Source of the DNA: an uncultured Eubacteriales bacterium
GTDB taxonomy: Bacteria > Bacillota > Clostridia > Peptostreptococcales > Anaerovoracaceae
Reading direction: 5' to 3'
DNA: 45,909 bases
Assembly (NCBI GenBank): GCA_900553025.1
Contig: USBT01000007.1
Location: forward strand, 1-45,909
The translations under genes were made by a program, and so were the position numbers. How positions within the stretch are numbered: position 1 is the stretch's first letter; each line of letters starts with the position of its first letter. Shown here one piece after another: positions 7,380 to 15,180 of this stretch. The notes under the pieces were generated by a model. It did no database searches and was not told the origin of the DNA. It worked only from the letters and a program-made list of their open reading frames with translations.

Positions 7380-7455
7380 TGGTACACCCACGGGGGTTCG
7401 AACCCCGGACACCCTGATTAAGAGTCAGGTGCTCTACCAGCTGAGCTATGGGTGT
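7380..7455 (-). tRNA. tRNA-Lys (anticodon CTT), CCA encoded
   Basis: On the minus strand a 76-base cloverleaf is complete: acceptor ACACCCA/TGGGTGT with discriminator A and encoded CCA, D arm with AGCTCAGCTGGTAGAG, anticodon stem CCTGA/TCAGG around loop CTCTTAA (anticodon CTT, reads AAG lysine codons), and T arm CGGGG-TTCGAAC-CCCCG. Its 3' end points toward the prophage, the usual polarity for a phage integrated into a tRNA gene. Confidence 0.95.
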
Positions 7456-7628
7456 ATATTCGATAGAACTAGCAACAGCATGATGAAAAACTATAAACAT
7501 CACAGTGCTACAAGCGATAGTTTAACACCACAAAAGTTAATTGTCAATAAAAAATCACGAATTTTCGGGAATCAGTGCATAATTTTTTAAATCTATGCTA
7601 AAATAGAGTCCGTAGGAGGACTGATTTT

Positions 7629-9218
7629 ATGAATTATGACATTGCAATAATCGGAGCTGGTGTTACCGGAGCAGCAATTGCAAGAGAATTATCTAGATAT
7701 AATCTAAAGGTTTGCGTTATTGAGGCGCATTCCGACGTTTGTGAGGGTACAAGCAAGGCAAACAGCGGCATTACACATGCTGGTTTTGATGCGCATACGG
7801 GATCTCTAAAGGCTAAGCTGAATGCAGAAGGAGCCAAGAAAATGGAAGCGTTATCTAAAGAACTTGATTTCCCATACAAGCGTAACGGAGCTATGGTCAT
7901 AGCATTTAAGGATGAGGAAATTCCTGAACTTGAGAGGCTAGCAAAGCAATCCATTGAGAATACAGTAGGAGAACTTCAAATCATAGATGGCGATGAGGCT
8001 AGAAAGCTCGAACCTGCCCTATCTCCAAATGTTAAAGCGGCTTTGTTGATAAATCAGTCAGGAATAGTCTGTCCATTCAATTTAACCATTGCACTCGCCG
8101 AAAACGCGGCAACCAATGGAGTCGAATTTAGGCTAAATACCAAGGTGGTCGGGATAAGAAAGACAACAAAACAGTCGCATGAGAAAGAGCGTGAGCAAGG
8201 CTTTGAACTTAAACTTGAATACAAACCGCCACTATATATGAGGACTGAGGCACAGATGAAGTTGCCACCAGATTCTGATGAGCTTCTTGAAAAACCAAGT
8301 ATATCTGCCAAAATGGTGATAAATGCAGCCGGAGTTTATGGCGATGCAATCCATAACATGGTGGTAGACAGCCGCGATGTCGATTCCGTCAAAGTGCAGC
8401 AAAGGGAAAATATTATACCAAGACGTGGGGAATACTGTCTTTATGACAAAGAATATGGCGACTTTGTGCAGAGAACAATATTTCAGGTTCCGACAAAGCT
8501 TGGAAAAGGCGTCCTTGTTACACCTACAGTTCACGGGAATCTGATGATTGGACCTAACGCAGTGGATCTTGAAGATAAAGAGAACAATACAACAACTCAG
8601 ATGGGAAGTGAAGAAATCTTAGAAAAGGCTAAGAAGAGTCTTAATGTTATGCCGTCATCATCTAAAATTATCACTTCATTTGCTGGGATTAGAGCACATA
8701 GACCAGAGGATGATTTCCTCATAAAAGAACTTGAGAACGCATCAGGCTTTATAGACGTAATTGGCATCGAATCTCCTGGACTTTCGTGCGCACCTGCTAT
8801 AGGCGAATATGTGGTAGAAATAGTTAAGAAAAGCGCGGGTAGAACTGGCTGCTTTGAGCTCATTGAAAAATCCGATTGGAAGGCTGAAAGGAAGGCATAT
8901 AGGACTCTGTCGGAACTGTCTATGGACGAAAGAAGTGAGATGATTAAATCTAAACCCCAATATGGTGTGATGATATGTCGATGTGAGGAAGTTTCTGAAG
9001 GTGAAATTGAAGACGCAATCAATAGACCCCTTGGTGCTACAACACTTGACGGTTTAAAGCGAAGAGTTAGACCAGGCTCGGGAAGATGCCAAGCTGGATT
9101 TTGCACGCCAAAGATGATTGAAATTTTAGCAAAAAATCTAGGATGCACGGTCGATAGAATAACCAAGTCAGGTGGGGAGTCATATATTTTGTCGAATGTT
9201 GAAGGTTACAAAATATGA
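7629..9218 (+). CDS. FAD-dependent oxidoreductase with C-terminal [2Fe-2S] domain (GlpA/LhgO-like)
   Basis: 529 residues. N-terminal FAD site IIGAGVTGAAIARELS (GxGxxG at residues 9-14), a DAO/glycerol-3-phosphate dehydrogenase-type body, and a C-terminal BFD-like domain with cysteines 450, 452, 487 and 492 (CRCEE then GRCQAGFC) expected to hold [2Fe-2S]. The family oxidises 2-hydroxyacid or glycerol-3-phosphate type substrates; with the next two genes it matches a conserved Firmicutes trio often annotated as anaerobic glycerol-3-phosphate dehydrogenase. The substrate is inferred, not shown. GTAGGAGGA precedes the ATG. The last codons and stop are inside a 35-bp tandem repeat. Confidence 0.8.
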   Translation: MNYDIAIIGAGVTGAAIARELSRYNLKVCVIEAHSDVCEGTSKANSGITHAGFDAHTGSLKAKLNAEGAKKMEALSKELDFPYKRNGAMVIAFKDEEIPELERLAKQSIENTVGELQIIDGDEARKLEPALSPNVKAALLINQSGIVCPFNLTIALAENAATNGVEFRLNTKVVGIRKTTKQSHEKEREQGFELKLEYKPPLYMRTEAQMKLPPDSDELLEKPSISAKMVINAAGVYGDAIHNMVVDSRDVDSVKVQQRENIIPRRGEYCLYDKEYGDFVQRTIFQVPTKLGKGVLVTPTVHGNLMIGPNAVDLEDKENNTTTQMGSEEILEKAKKSLNVMPSSSKIITSFAGIRAHRPEDDFLIKELENASGFIDVIGIESPGLSCAPAIGEYVVEIVKKSAGRTGCFELIEKSDWKAERKAYRTLSELSMDERSEMIKSKPQYGVMICRCEEVSEGEIEDAINRPLGATTLDGLKRRVRPGSGRCQAGFCTPKMIEILAKNLGCTVDRITKSGGESYILSNVEGYKI

Positions 9219-9302
9219 TAATGGCTTTGAGTGTTGAAAATGACAAAATATGATAATGGTGTTGAGTGTTGACGATGACAAAATACCATAATGGCAAGGA
9301 GA
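9197..9302 (+). repeat. 35-bp tandem repeat (three copies) at a gene junction
   Basis: Imperfect copies at 9197-9231, 9232-9266 and 9267-9302 (the last with one extra base), each starting TGTTGA and containing ACAAAATA and ATAATGG. A fourth start TGTTGA at 9303 runs into the ATG of the next gene. Copy 1 encodes the C-terminus and stop of the upstream protein; copy 3 contains the AAGGAG ribosome site of the downstream gene. This looks like slippage-type expansion of the gene junction. Confidence 0.85.
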
Positions 9303-9308
9303 TGTTGA

Positions 9309-10316
9309 ATGAGAAAAATAAATGTTGATATAGTGATAATAGGGGGAGGACCAGCAGGCCTTGCAGCGGCTATGTCTGCGCATGAGCAGGGGATCTCGTC
9401 GGAAAACATTTTAATTCTTGAGAGAGATATTGAGCTGGGCGGAATTTTGAACCAGTGCATACATAATGGCTTTGGACTGCACGTGTTTAAAGAGGAATTG
9501 ACGGGGCCAGAATATGCGTGCAGATTCATAGATATGGTAAGGGAAGCCCAAATCCCATACTTGCTTGAAACGATGGTTATGGAAATAAAATCTGAAACTA
9601 ACAGTTCACATATTGTGTATGCGGCATCGTCATATGAAGGCATGATAGAAATTCACGCAAAAAGTATAGTTCTCGCAATGGGGTGCAGAGAAAGGCCGCG
9701 TGGAGCATTGAGAATTCCAGGGAGCAGACCTGCAGGAATCTATACGGCTGGTACTGCGCAAAGACTTGTAAACATCGAAGGTAGGATGCCTGGGAAAAAC
9801 TTCGTTATTTTGGGTTCTGGTGATATTGGGCTCATAATGGCTCGAAGGCTGACTTTTGAGGGTGCCAAGGTCCATTGTATAGCAGAAATTCAGCCAAAAT
9901 CTGGTGGGCTTCAAAGAAATATTGCCCAGTGCGTTGAAGACTTTGACATACCGCTCCTTCTTTCTCATACAGTAGTTAAAATTCACGGAAAGGAACGTCT
10001 TGAAGGTGTGACCATTGCAGAAGTTGACAAGGATTTTAAACCTATTGATGGTACAACAAAATACTGGCCTTGCGATGCGCTTTTGCTTTCGGTTGGGTTA
10101 ATACCTGAGAATGAGGTGTCAAAGACAGCAGGCGTTAAGATTCTGGATTCAACAGGCGGTCCTGAGGTTGACGAAAATTTGCAGACCAACGTTAAAGGCA
10201 TTTTTGCCTGTGGAAATGTTGTTCATGTTCATGATTTGGTAGATAATGTTAGCAAACACGCCTACAAAGCTGGCAGAAGTGCTGCGGATTACGTAAAGTC
10301 AATAAATCAACAGTAA
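9309..10316 (+). CDS. FAD/NAD(P)-dependent oxidoreductase
   Basis: 335 residues with a thioredoxin-reductase-like two-dinucleotide-domain layout: FAD site IIGGGPAGLAAAMSA (residues ~10-24), the subgroup motif GGILNQCIHNGFGLH, AMGCRERPRGA, NAD(P) site ILGSGDIGLIMARRL (~165-180), and a C-terminal FAD-closing motif GIFACGNVVHVHDL. This subgroup travels with the preceding GlpA/LhgO-like protein and DUF1667, and is thought to pass electrons between the dehydrogenase and NAD(P) or quinone. ATG chosen 7 bases after AAGGAG. Confidence 0.8.
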   Translation: MRKINVDIVIIGGGPAGLAAAMSAHEQGISSENILILERDIELGGILNQCIHNGFGLHVFKEELTGPEYACRFIDMVREAQIPYLLETMVMEIKSETNSSHIVYAASSYEGMIEIHAKSIVLAMGCRERPRGALRIPGSRPAGIYTAGTAQRLVNIEGRMPGKNFVILGSGDIGLIMARRLTFEGAKVHCIAEIQPKSGGLQRNIAQCVEDFDIPLLLSHTVVKIHGKERLEGVTIAEVDKDFKPIDGTTKYWPCDALLLSVGLIPENEVSKTAGVKILDSTGGPEVDENLQTNVKGIFACGNVVHVHDLVDNVSKHAYKAGRSAADYVKSINQQ

Positions 10317-10336
10317 ATAAGTGAATAATTAAAAAA

Positions 10337-10414
10337 GTAAAACTGTATTCGCAAGTAAAAACGTGAAACTGTATTGGTAACTAAATGAGTGAAACTGCAT
10401 TGGCAAGTAAAAAA
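10337..10414 (+). repeat. 26-bp tandem repeat (three copies) between operon genes
   Basis: Copies at 10337-10362, 10363-10388 and 10389-10414 share a GTGAAACTGTATTGGCAAGT-like core. A 12-base direct repeat TGAATAATTAAA flanks the array (10322-10333 and 10457-10468), the right copy lying just before the DUF1667 start. No reading frame runs through the array. Confidence 0.8.
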
Positions 10415-10470
10415 GCACATAAAAGATGAGCAAATTGCTTAAAAAGGTTTTTAAGATGAATAATTAAATT

Positions 10471-10857
10471 ATGAGAGATGATATGAGAGAAATGATTTGT
10501 ATTAATTGCCCCATTGGGTGTAATTTAAAGGTATATGGGGACAGTGAAGAGAATATTAGAGTTGAGGGTAATAAATGTCCAAGAGGCTTGCAGTATGGAA
10601 AGGATGAAGTTCTAAATCCAAAAAGGATGGTAACCTCATCTGTGCCAATTTGTAAAGATGAAGACACTGGCATATATCAGATGATTTCGGTCAAGACATC
10701 TGAAGCAGTTCCAAAGAATTTAATCTTTTCTGTACTTGAAGAAATCAAAAGCATTGATTTAAAGAAAGAGGGAATAAAAAAAATAGAAGTTGGCGATGTC
10801 TTGCTCGAAAATGTATGTAACACAGGCGCTAATGTAGTTGCAACTCAGAGGCATTAG
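10471..10857 (+). CDS. DUF1667 protein, Cys-rich partner of the two flavoproteins
   Basis: 128 residues. The N-terminal motif CINCPIGC (Cys 10, 13, 17) with a following NKCPRG cysteine forms a four-Cys site likely to bind an Fe-S cluster or zinc; the GKDEVLNPKRMVTSSV segment is typical of DUF1667. Third member of the flavoprotein trio, and presumably a small electron-transfer or assembly subunit. A second possible ATG lies 12 bases downstream; neither start has a good ribosome site, unlike the rest of the operon, perhaps because the repeat expansion displaced it. Confidence 0.75.
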   Translation: MRDDMREMICINCPIGCNLKVYGDSEENIRVEGNKCPRGLQYGKDEVLNPKRMVTSSVPICKDEDTGIYQMISVKTSEAVPKNLIFSVLEEIKSIDLKKEGIKKIEVGDVLLENVCNTGANVVATQRH

Positions 10858-10911
10858 AGAAATAGAATAATTATAGCTATGTTTGCAACAGGATGAGATG
10901 AACTTTTGTAG

Positions 10912-10955
10912 AAAAAGCAGTAGAAGTTTGTAGTTTTGAAACATCTACTGCTTTT
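10912..10955. terminator. Bidirectional terminator between convergent operons
   Basis: AAAAGCAGTAGA pairs with TCTACTGCTTTT (12-bp stem), with A-rich left and T-rich right flanks. It lies between the plus-strand DUF1667 gene and the minus-strand lipoprotein gene. Confidence 0.85.
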
Positions 10956-10986
10956 AGCATCATCATATAGAAATATAATTTGGTAT

Positions 10987-11688
10987 CTACTTGACTGTTT
11001 CGGTGCCTTTGTTTGGCATTGCTTCAACGGTTATTGCTTCAATATATGTAAATGAGCCGATTGTAGGGTCGCTCCCTTGACGGATATATCCCCTAACCTT
11101 AATCCAAGTATCACCTATTGTGAATTTATCATATTTTGGATCAGGGTTTTTGGCTTCGGGATTATAAGCGTCGCTTGCTGCACCGCCATTCGAGCCTGGG
11201 GGAGCATCGTTTATAACACTCATATCATCCCCATGATATTCCATACCTACAAAACCAGTCGCACAGCAAGGGCAGCTCGGTCCTTTTCTCCCAACATATG
11301 TGCGAAGCCCATCCCAAATATAAAAACCTTCAATTTCAACGGTTTTTCCGACATAGGCAGCAGGGTTAAGATAACAATCGTTAATTAACGATACGTAATT
11401 ATTGTCTTTGAAAACAATTTCAGCCTTCTTTTTTTTGCGGAATTTTTTTCTGTCCTTTGCAATGTCATGAGGATATTCTTCCCCATTGCTTTTTGACAAA
11501 TCAGCATCTGATGATTTGCCTTCTCCTTGCGACTGTTTTGTTGCATTGCTCGAGGAATTTTGATTCCCAGATGAATTTTTTTGAGAATCGTTTGGGAGCT
11601 TGCCATTATTTTGTGCGTCATTGCTTAGACAGCCTGAAAGTGATAGCAGCAAAATAATAGTGAGGGCAAATATTAGAGTTTTTTTCAT
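10987..11688 (-). CDS. Lipoprotein of the zinc-uptake operon
   Basis: 233 residues. Signal peptide with lipobox LSLSGC (Cys 20), then a ~60-residue low-complexity Asn/Ser/Lys linker, then a C-terminal domain (about 95-230) with NPAAYVGKTVEIEGFY, a CPCC motif and WIKVRGYI. The NPxxYxGKxxxxxGF pattern resembles the C-terminal region of TIGR03943/DUF1980 proteins, which accompany metal permeases. It is last in the Zur-ZnuA-ZnuC-ZnuB run, 24 bases after the permease, so a surface role in metal capture or delivery is likely. Exact function unknown; the paired cysteines might bind zinc. Confidence 0.65.
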   Translation of the reverse strand: MKKTLIFALTIILLLSLSGCLSNDAQNNGKLPNDSQKNSSGNQNSSSNATKQSQGEGKSSDADLSKSNGEEYPHDIAKDRKKFRKKKKAEIVFKDNNYVSLINDCYLNPAAYVGKTVEIEGFYIWDGLRTYVGRKGPSCPCCATGFVGMEYHGDDMSVINDAPPGSNGGAASDAYNPEAKNPDPKYDKFTIGDTWIKVRGYIRQGSDPTIGSFTYIEAITVEAMPNKGTETVK

Positions 11689-11712
11689 TTGTCGACCTTC
11701 CTTATAGCAGAA

Positions 11713-12528
11713 TTAATTTGATTTGCCACTTCCTACGACAGAGCAAACTGCGAAAACAGCTAAATTTATGATTACAATACTTGCTCCGGTTGGAGTTGAC
11801 ATCGTGTAAGAGATGTAGATTCCTATGATAAAACAAAGGATTGATATAATAGCAGATGTTATTACTACTGTTAAAAATCTTTTGCATACCCTCATGGCGG
11901 ATAACGCAGGCATCACAACGAGGCTTGAGATTAGCAGAGTACCCATCATCCTCATACCGAGAACCACGGTTATGGATGTTAGAGCAGCTAGGAGCATGTT
12001 ATAAACATCTGTGTGAATACCAGTTGCTTTGGAAAAATTTTCATCAAAAGTTATCGCAAATATTTTGTTGTAGAAAAATACAAACAGAATTAAGACGATG
12101 ATTGATAAAATGACGGATAGTATCACATCCGAGGTGCTCATTGCAAGGATGCTGCCGAACATGTAGTTGCATACGTCGGTGTTCATACCTTGTGTCAGGG
12201 AAATAACCATGACACCTATTGCAAGGCTGGCGCTCATAAGAAGAGCAGTTGCCGCGTCGCCTTTAATCTTTGAGTTTTCAGTGATTCTAAGCACAAAGAA
12301 GGCCGACAAAAGGCATACGGGGATGCTTACTAAGAGAGGTGCAGCTTTAAAGGCGTATGCGATTGCAAGCGAGGCGAAGCCGACGTGTGATAGTCCGTCG
12401 CCAATCATAGAAAATCTCTTTAAAACTAGGCTTACTCCAAGAAGAGCCGCACATAATGAAACTAAGATCCCGACTATGAGTGCACGTTGAAGGAATGGGA
12501 ATTGTAACATTTGGACAAAATCATTCAT
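11713..12528 (-). CDS. znuB: Zinc/metal ABC transporter permease (ZnuB-like)
   Basis: 271 residues, an ABC-3 family integral membrane protein with about eight hydrophobic helices. It shows SLVLKRFSMIGDGLSHVGFA near residues 30-50 and GTLLISSLVVMPAL around 200, both typical of ZnuB/AdcB permeases. I start at the ATG at 12528, preceded by GGAGG; a longer form starting further upstream lacks a ribosome site and would lie deep inside the ATPase gene. The start overlaps the ATPase stop by 8 bases, so translation is coupled. It forms the membrane channel for ZnuA-delivered zinc (or manganese). Confidence 0.85.
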   Translation of the reverse strand: MNDFVQMLQFPFLQRALIVGILVSLCAALLGVSLVLKRFSMIGDGLSHVGFASLAIAYAFKAAPLLVSIPVCLLSAFFVLRITENSKIKGDAATALLMSASLAIGVMVISLTQGMNTDVCNYMFGSILAMSTSDVILSVILSIIVLILFVFFYNKIFAITFDENFSKATGIHTDVYNMLLAALTSITVVLGMRMMGTLLISSLVVMPALSAMRVCKRFLTVVITSAIISILCFIIGIYISYTMSTPTGASIVIINLAVFAVCSVVGSGKSN

Positions 12529-13279
12529 GTAGATGGCCTCCTCCGTGTGATCTATGCTCTTCAGAAATATCATCGCAAACAGGGCATCCTGTGAATTGCT
12601 TTCCTAGAGGTGTGTTCATGTAATCGTCTGTCTTACCGAAAAACAGTTGCCTGTTGTCGAGATGAAGTATGTGACTACCGTATGTGATTGCACCGTGTAT
12701 GTCATGTGAAATCATTATGATTGTTATTCCCATCTCTTGATTTAGTCTGTAGATGAGCTTGTACATGTCTTGTGTCATCAGTGGGTCGAGGCCGGTAACA
12801 GGCTCATCGAGCAAGACGATTTTGTCGGTTGCGCAGAGGGCGCGGGCCAGGAGGACACGCTGTTGCTGTCCTCCTGACAGCTCGCCGTAGCAACATGCCG
12901 ATAGATGCGAAATTCCGAGGGCATCCATGTTGCTACGGGCGGCTTCTTTATCCGCCTTATTGTAGAACGGATAAAGCCCGCGCTTGTTGAGCCTGCCAGA
13001 TAGCACAATTTCAAACACACTACCAGGGAAGTCCCTCTGTGCAGGAGTCTGCTGCGGCAAATACCCAACCTCGTTAGGCTTAAGTCCATCTCCTAGCAAA
13101 ATTTCACCGGAATGAGGAGCTTTTAATCGCAATAGTCCCTTAGCCAAGGTACTTTTACCAGCACCATTCTCGCCGACTATACAAAGATAGTCCCCCTTAT
13201 TAAGTTCAAAATTCAAATTTTCAACAACGAATTTGCCATCGTAGGCAAAAGATAAGCTTCGGCATGTAATTAACGCCAT
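12521..13279 (-). CDS. znuC: Zinc/metal ABC transporter ATP-binding protein (ZnuC-like)
   Basis: 252 residues. Walker A GENGAGKS (36-43), a Q-loop in GYLPQQ, ABC signature LSGGQQQR (~133), Walker B KIVLLDEP, and switch His in MISHD. The C-terminus is His-rich (HRSHGGGHLHE), which may sense or bind metal. It powers uptake by the ZnuB permease. AAGGAG lies 8 bases before the ATG. Just upstream is a duplicate of its own initiation region carrying a 9-codon ORF that begins MAL like this protein. Confidence 0.9.
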   Translation of the reverse strand: MALITCRSLSFAYDGKFVVENLNFELNKGDYLCIVGENGAGKSTLAKGLLRLKAPHSGEILLGDGLKPNEVGYLPQQTPAQRDFPGSVFEIVLSGRLNKRGLYPFYNKADKEAARSNMDALGISHLSACCYGELSGGQQQRVLLARALCATDKIVLLDEPVTGLDPLMTQDMYKLIYRLNQEMGITIIMISHDIHGAITYGSHILHLDNRQLFFGKTDDYMNTPLGKQFTGCPVCDDISEEHRSHGGGHLHE

Positions 13280-13354
13280 GTATCGACTCCTTATTCTAGT
13301 TCAAAGCTATATAGTTTAACGCCATATAACCTATCCTTATTCTAATTCAAAAGC
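13271..13354 (-). repeat. 46-bp-offset tandem duplication of the znuA/znuC junction
   Basis: 13271-13307 and 13317-13354 are imperfect copies; on the minus strand each reads GAATTAGAATAAGGA-type sequence then ATGGCGTTAA. The first element also matches the znuA 3' end (GCTTTGAATTAG, stop included). The duplicated unit therefore runs from the znuA stop to the znuC start. Confidence 0.8.
13296..13325 (-). other. Nine-codon leader ORF created by the junction duplication
   Basis: On the minus strand an AAGGATAGG site precedes ATG and encodes MALNYIALN followed by TAG. It starts like ZnuC (MAL) and ends like ZnuA (ALN-stop). It ends 17 bases before the znuC ATG, close to the znuC ribosome site, so ribosomes finishing it could affect znuC initiation. 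Whether it is translated is unknown. Confidence 0.45.
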
Positions 13355-13371
13355 CAGTAGTTAAAAGGTTT

Positions 13372-14451
13372 CTAATTCAAAGCTTCTTCAAGCGGTTTCA
13401 GATTCTTTTCCATAAGCGACAAATAAGTTTCACCTTTTTCAAAATCCTCTTTTGTTACATTGTGCACGGCATTTAACTGCAAGATTTTTGCGCCCGTTGC
13501 CTCTGCTATGCTCTCTGCTATTTTGTTGTTCGAAAGCTCTATGTGGAAAATTACAGGGATTTGGTCCTCTTTTACCTTGTTAGTTAGGAATGCAACTGTG
13601 CTAGCGCTGGCCTCTGTATCCGTTGAGCAGCCAGGGAATGCAGCATAGTATTTTAATCCATATCTGTCAACAAAATATCTGAATGGGAATCTATCCCCAA
13701 AGATTATCTCTTTTCTTTTGCCGTTTTTCACAACATCTTCAAATTTTTTGTCTAACCCTTTAAGTTTTTTGATATAATTTTCGGAGTTTTTCTTGTAATA
13801 ATCCGCATTATCAGGATCCACCTTCGAAAGCTCGGCAGTTAATTTCTTTACTATCTGAATTGCATTTTGAGGCGAGGTCCAAACGTGCTCATCCTGCTCA
13901 GGCTCATCGCTATCGTGGTCGTGGTCATGCTCATCCTTGTGCTCGTCAGCGTGCTCATCTTTTTTGTCCTTGTCCTCGTGCTCATCATGCTTGTCAGTAT
14001 CAGAATCCTTCTTGCTGTCAGCGTCTTCATCATGGTCGTGGTCGTGTTCTTCTTCCATGCCCTCCACATGCTCTTCGGCTACTGTTTTGACACAGTCCAT
14101 GAGCGTTATAACCTTCATTTTGTCATTTTTATTACCATCTAATATTTTTTCGACCCACTCGTCAGAATCACCACCTACATATGCGAATAAGTCAGCGTTG
14201 CTAACTGTTTTCATGTCCTTAGGCGTAGGCTCGTAGCTGTGAGTTTCGGCACCTGGGGTCATAAGCATTGTTAAGTCAATCTTATCCCCGCCGATTTCTC
14301 TAAGGAAGTCGTAAACAGGGAAGATTGTTGCAACGACCTTTATTTTCTTTGAGGATTTTTCCTCATCTTTATTGCTGGAACAACCGTAAAAACAACTAGC
14401 ACACATCACCAAAACAAGTGACAGAGCCAATAACTTTGAGAATTTATTCAT
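13372..14451 (-). CDS. znuA: Zinc ABC transporter substrate-binding lipoprotein (ZnuA-like)
   Basis: 359 residues from the ATG at 14451, preceded by GAAAGGAT; the ORF extends 8 codons further but without a better site. Signal peptide with lipobox Cys at residue 20 or 24. Metal ligands expected in this family are visible: His 71 (ETHSYEPTP), His 189 (EHVW) after the loop, a later HIE, and a C-terminal Asp. Residues ~128-189 form a very His/Asp/Glu-rich loop (repeated HDHD and DEHED units), a hallmark of zinc-specific rather than manganese-specific binding proteins. It captures zinc outside the membrane for ZnuBC. Confidence 0.93.
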   Translation of the reverse strand: MNKFSKLLALSLVLVMCASCFYGCSSNKDEEKSSKKIKVVATIFPVYDFLREIGGDKIDLTMLMTPGAETHSYEPTPKDMKTVSNADLFAYVGGDSDEWVEKILDGNKNDKMKVITLMDCVKTVAEEHVEGMEEEHDHDHDEDADSKKDSDTDKHDEHEDKDKKDEHADEHKDEHDHDHDSDEPEQDEHVWTSPQNAIQIVKKLTAELSKVDPDNADYYKKNSENYIKKLKGLDKKFEDVVKNGKRKEIIFGDRFPFRYFVDRYGLKYYAAFPGCSTDTEASASTVAFLTNKVKEDQIPVIFHIELSNNKIAESIAEATGAKILQLNAVHNVTKEDFEKGETYLSLMEKNLKPLEEALN

Positions 14452-14511
14452 ATTATATCCTTTCATAATCGCCATTAATAATATTCTAATTATAATTACA
14501 ATGTTTTTATC

Positions 14512-14916
14512 TTAGTGTTTGCAACCACAGTGACCATAGAAGATTGTTTTTTCAGGATTTACACTAAAGCTGTGGTCCTTTTGCAGATGTGCATAAAGAT
14601 GCCCAATTTCATGGCACTTGAAATTCACAACCTTACCACAATCTTCACATTGAAGGTAAAATTTGATATTCTCGGACTTGTCGTCAGGGTTTGAAGCCCT
14701 ATAAGCTTTTGACGCCACACCCTCTAGCTGATTACTTATCACAAGACCTTCATTCTCTAAATTTTTAAGATGCCTATAGATTGTGGTTAATCCCATCTTT
14801 TCGCCGAGCGCGGACAATCCTTCAAGAATTTCTGAAGCAGACTGATAATCATCGCCCATTTTTTCTATGTACGACAAAATAGCTGCCCTTTGTTTGGTTG
14901 CGTAATTAGAAGTCAT
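14512..14916 (-). CDS. Fur-family metal regulator, probably Zur
   Basis: 134 residues from the ATG at 14916 (AAGGAG 8 bases upstream). Winged helix with recognition region MGLTTIYRHLKNLENEGLV (41-59), and a C-terminal dimerisation domain with structural zinc cysteines 90/93 (CEDC) and 130/132 (CGC). A KCHEIGH segment supplies His ligands for the sensory site. It is first in the zinc-uptake operon, 60 bases before znuA, so zinc sensing (Zur) is the best call; PerR or Fur cannot be excluded by sequence alone. It likely represses its own operon through the palindrome at 15041-15063. Confidence 0.85.
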   Translation of the reverse strand: MTSNYATKQRAAILSYIEKMGDDYQSASEILEGLSALGEKMGLTTIYRHLKNLENEGLVISNQLEGVASKAYRASNPDDKSENIKFYLQCEDCGKVVNFKCHEIGHLYAHLQKDHSFSVNPEKTIFYGHCGCKH

Positions 14917-15040
14917 ATACTTCTCCTTCTGTTTGCTTTCTATGCCAAATTGAGATTGCTGTAAAGGAATACTCAATGGTGGCAAAGAGCTTTGTTGAAT
15001 TTTTTATCATTCATTATCCGGAATGTGAATGATATGGATG

Positions 15041-15063
15041 AAATTGAAAATCGTTTTCAATTT
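15041..15063. promoter_or_regulatory. Zur/Fur-type operator palindrome
   Basis: AAATTGAAAA-TCG-TTTTCAATTT is a perfect 10-bp-arm inverted repeat with core TGAAAATCGTTTTCA, close to Fur-family boxes. It lies ~125 bases upstream of the regulator start. The 14917-15218 interval otherwise holds only this operon's leader and the promoter of the plus-strand gene at 15219. Confidence 0.8.
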
Positions 15064-15180
15064 ATAGAGCAATTTTACCACTAAAAATATGGGGATGTCA
15101 ATTAAAACTTATTCGTAATCCTATTATAAAAATTAAACAGCTCAGTTATAGTTGTGATTTATATGTGGCAGCAAATAGTG

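Noticed and set aside
7309..7590. Open frame of 93 codons across the tRNA region
   Set aside because: It is read antisense through tRNA-Lys and its terminator; no ribosome site.
9067..9643. Overlapping minus-strand frames across the flavoprotein junction
   Set aside because: They repeat because they are translations of the 35-bp tandem repeat and antisense to real genes.
10337..10414. CRISPR-like array
   Set aside because: The 26-bp units are contiguous without spacers and no cas genes are present.
13851..14236. Frames with Met/Thr-, Arg/His- or Ser-rich low-complexity proteins opposite or out of frame with znuA
   Set aside because: They are alternate-frame readings of the His/Asp-rich znuA loop.
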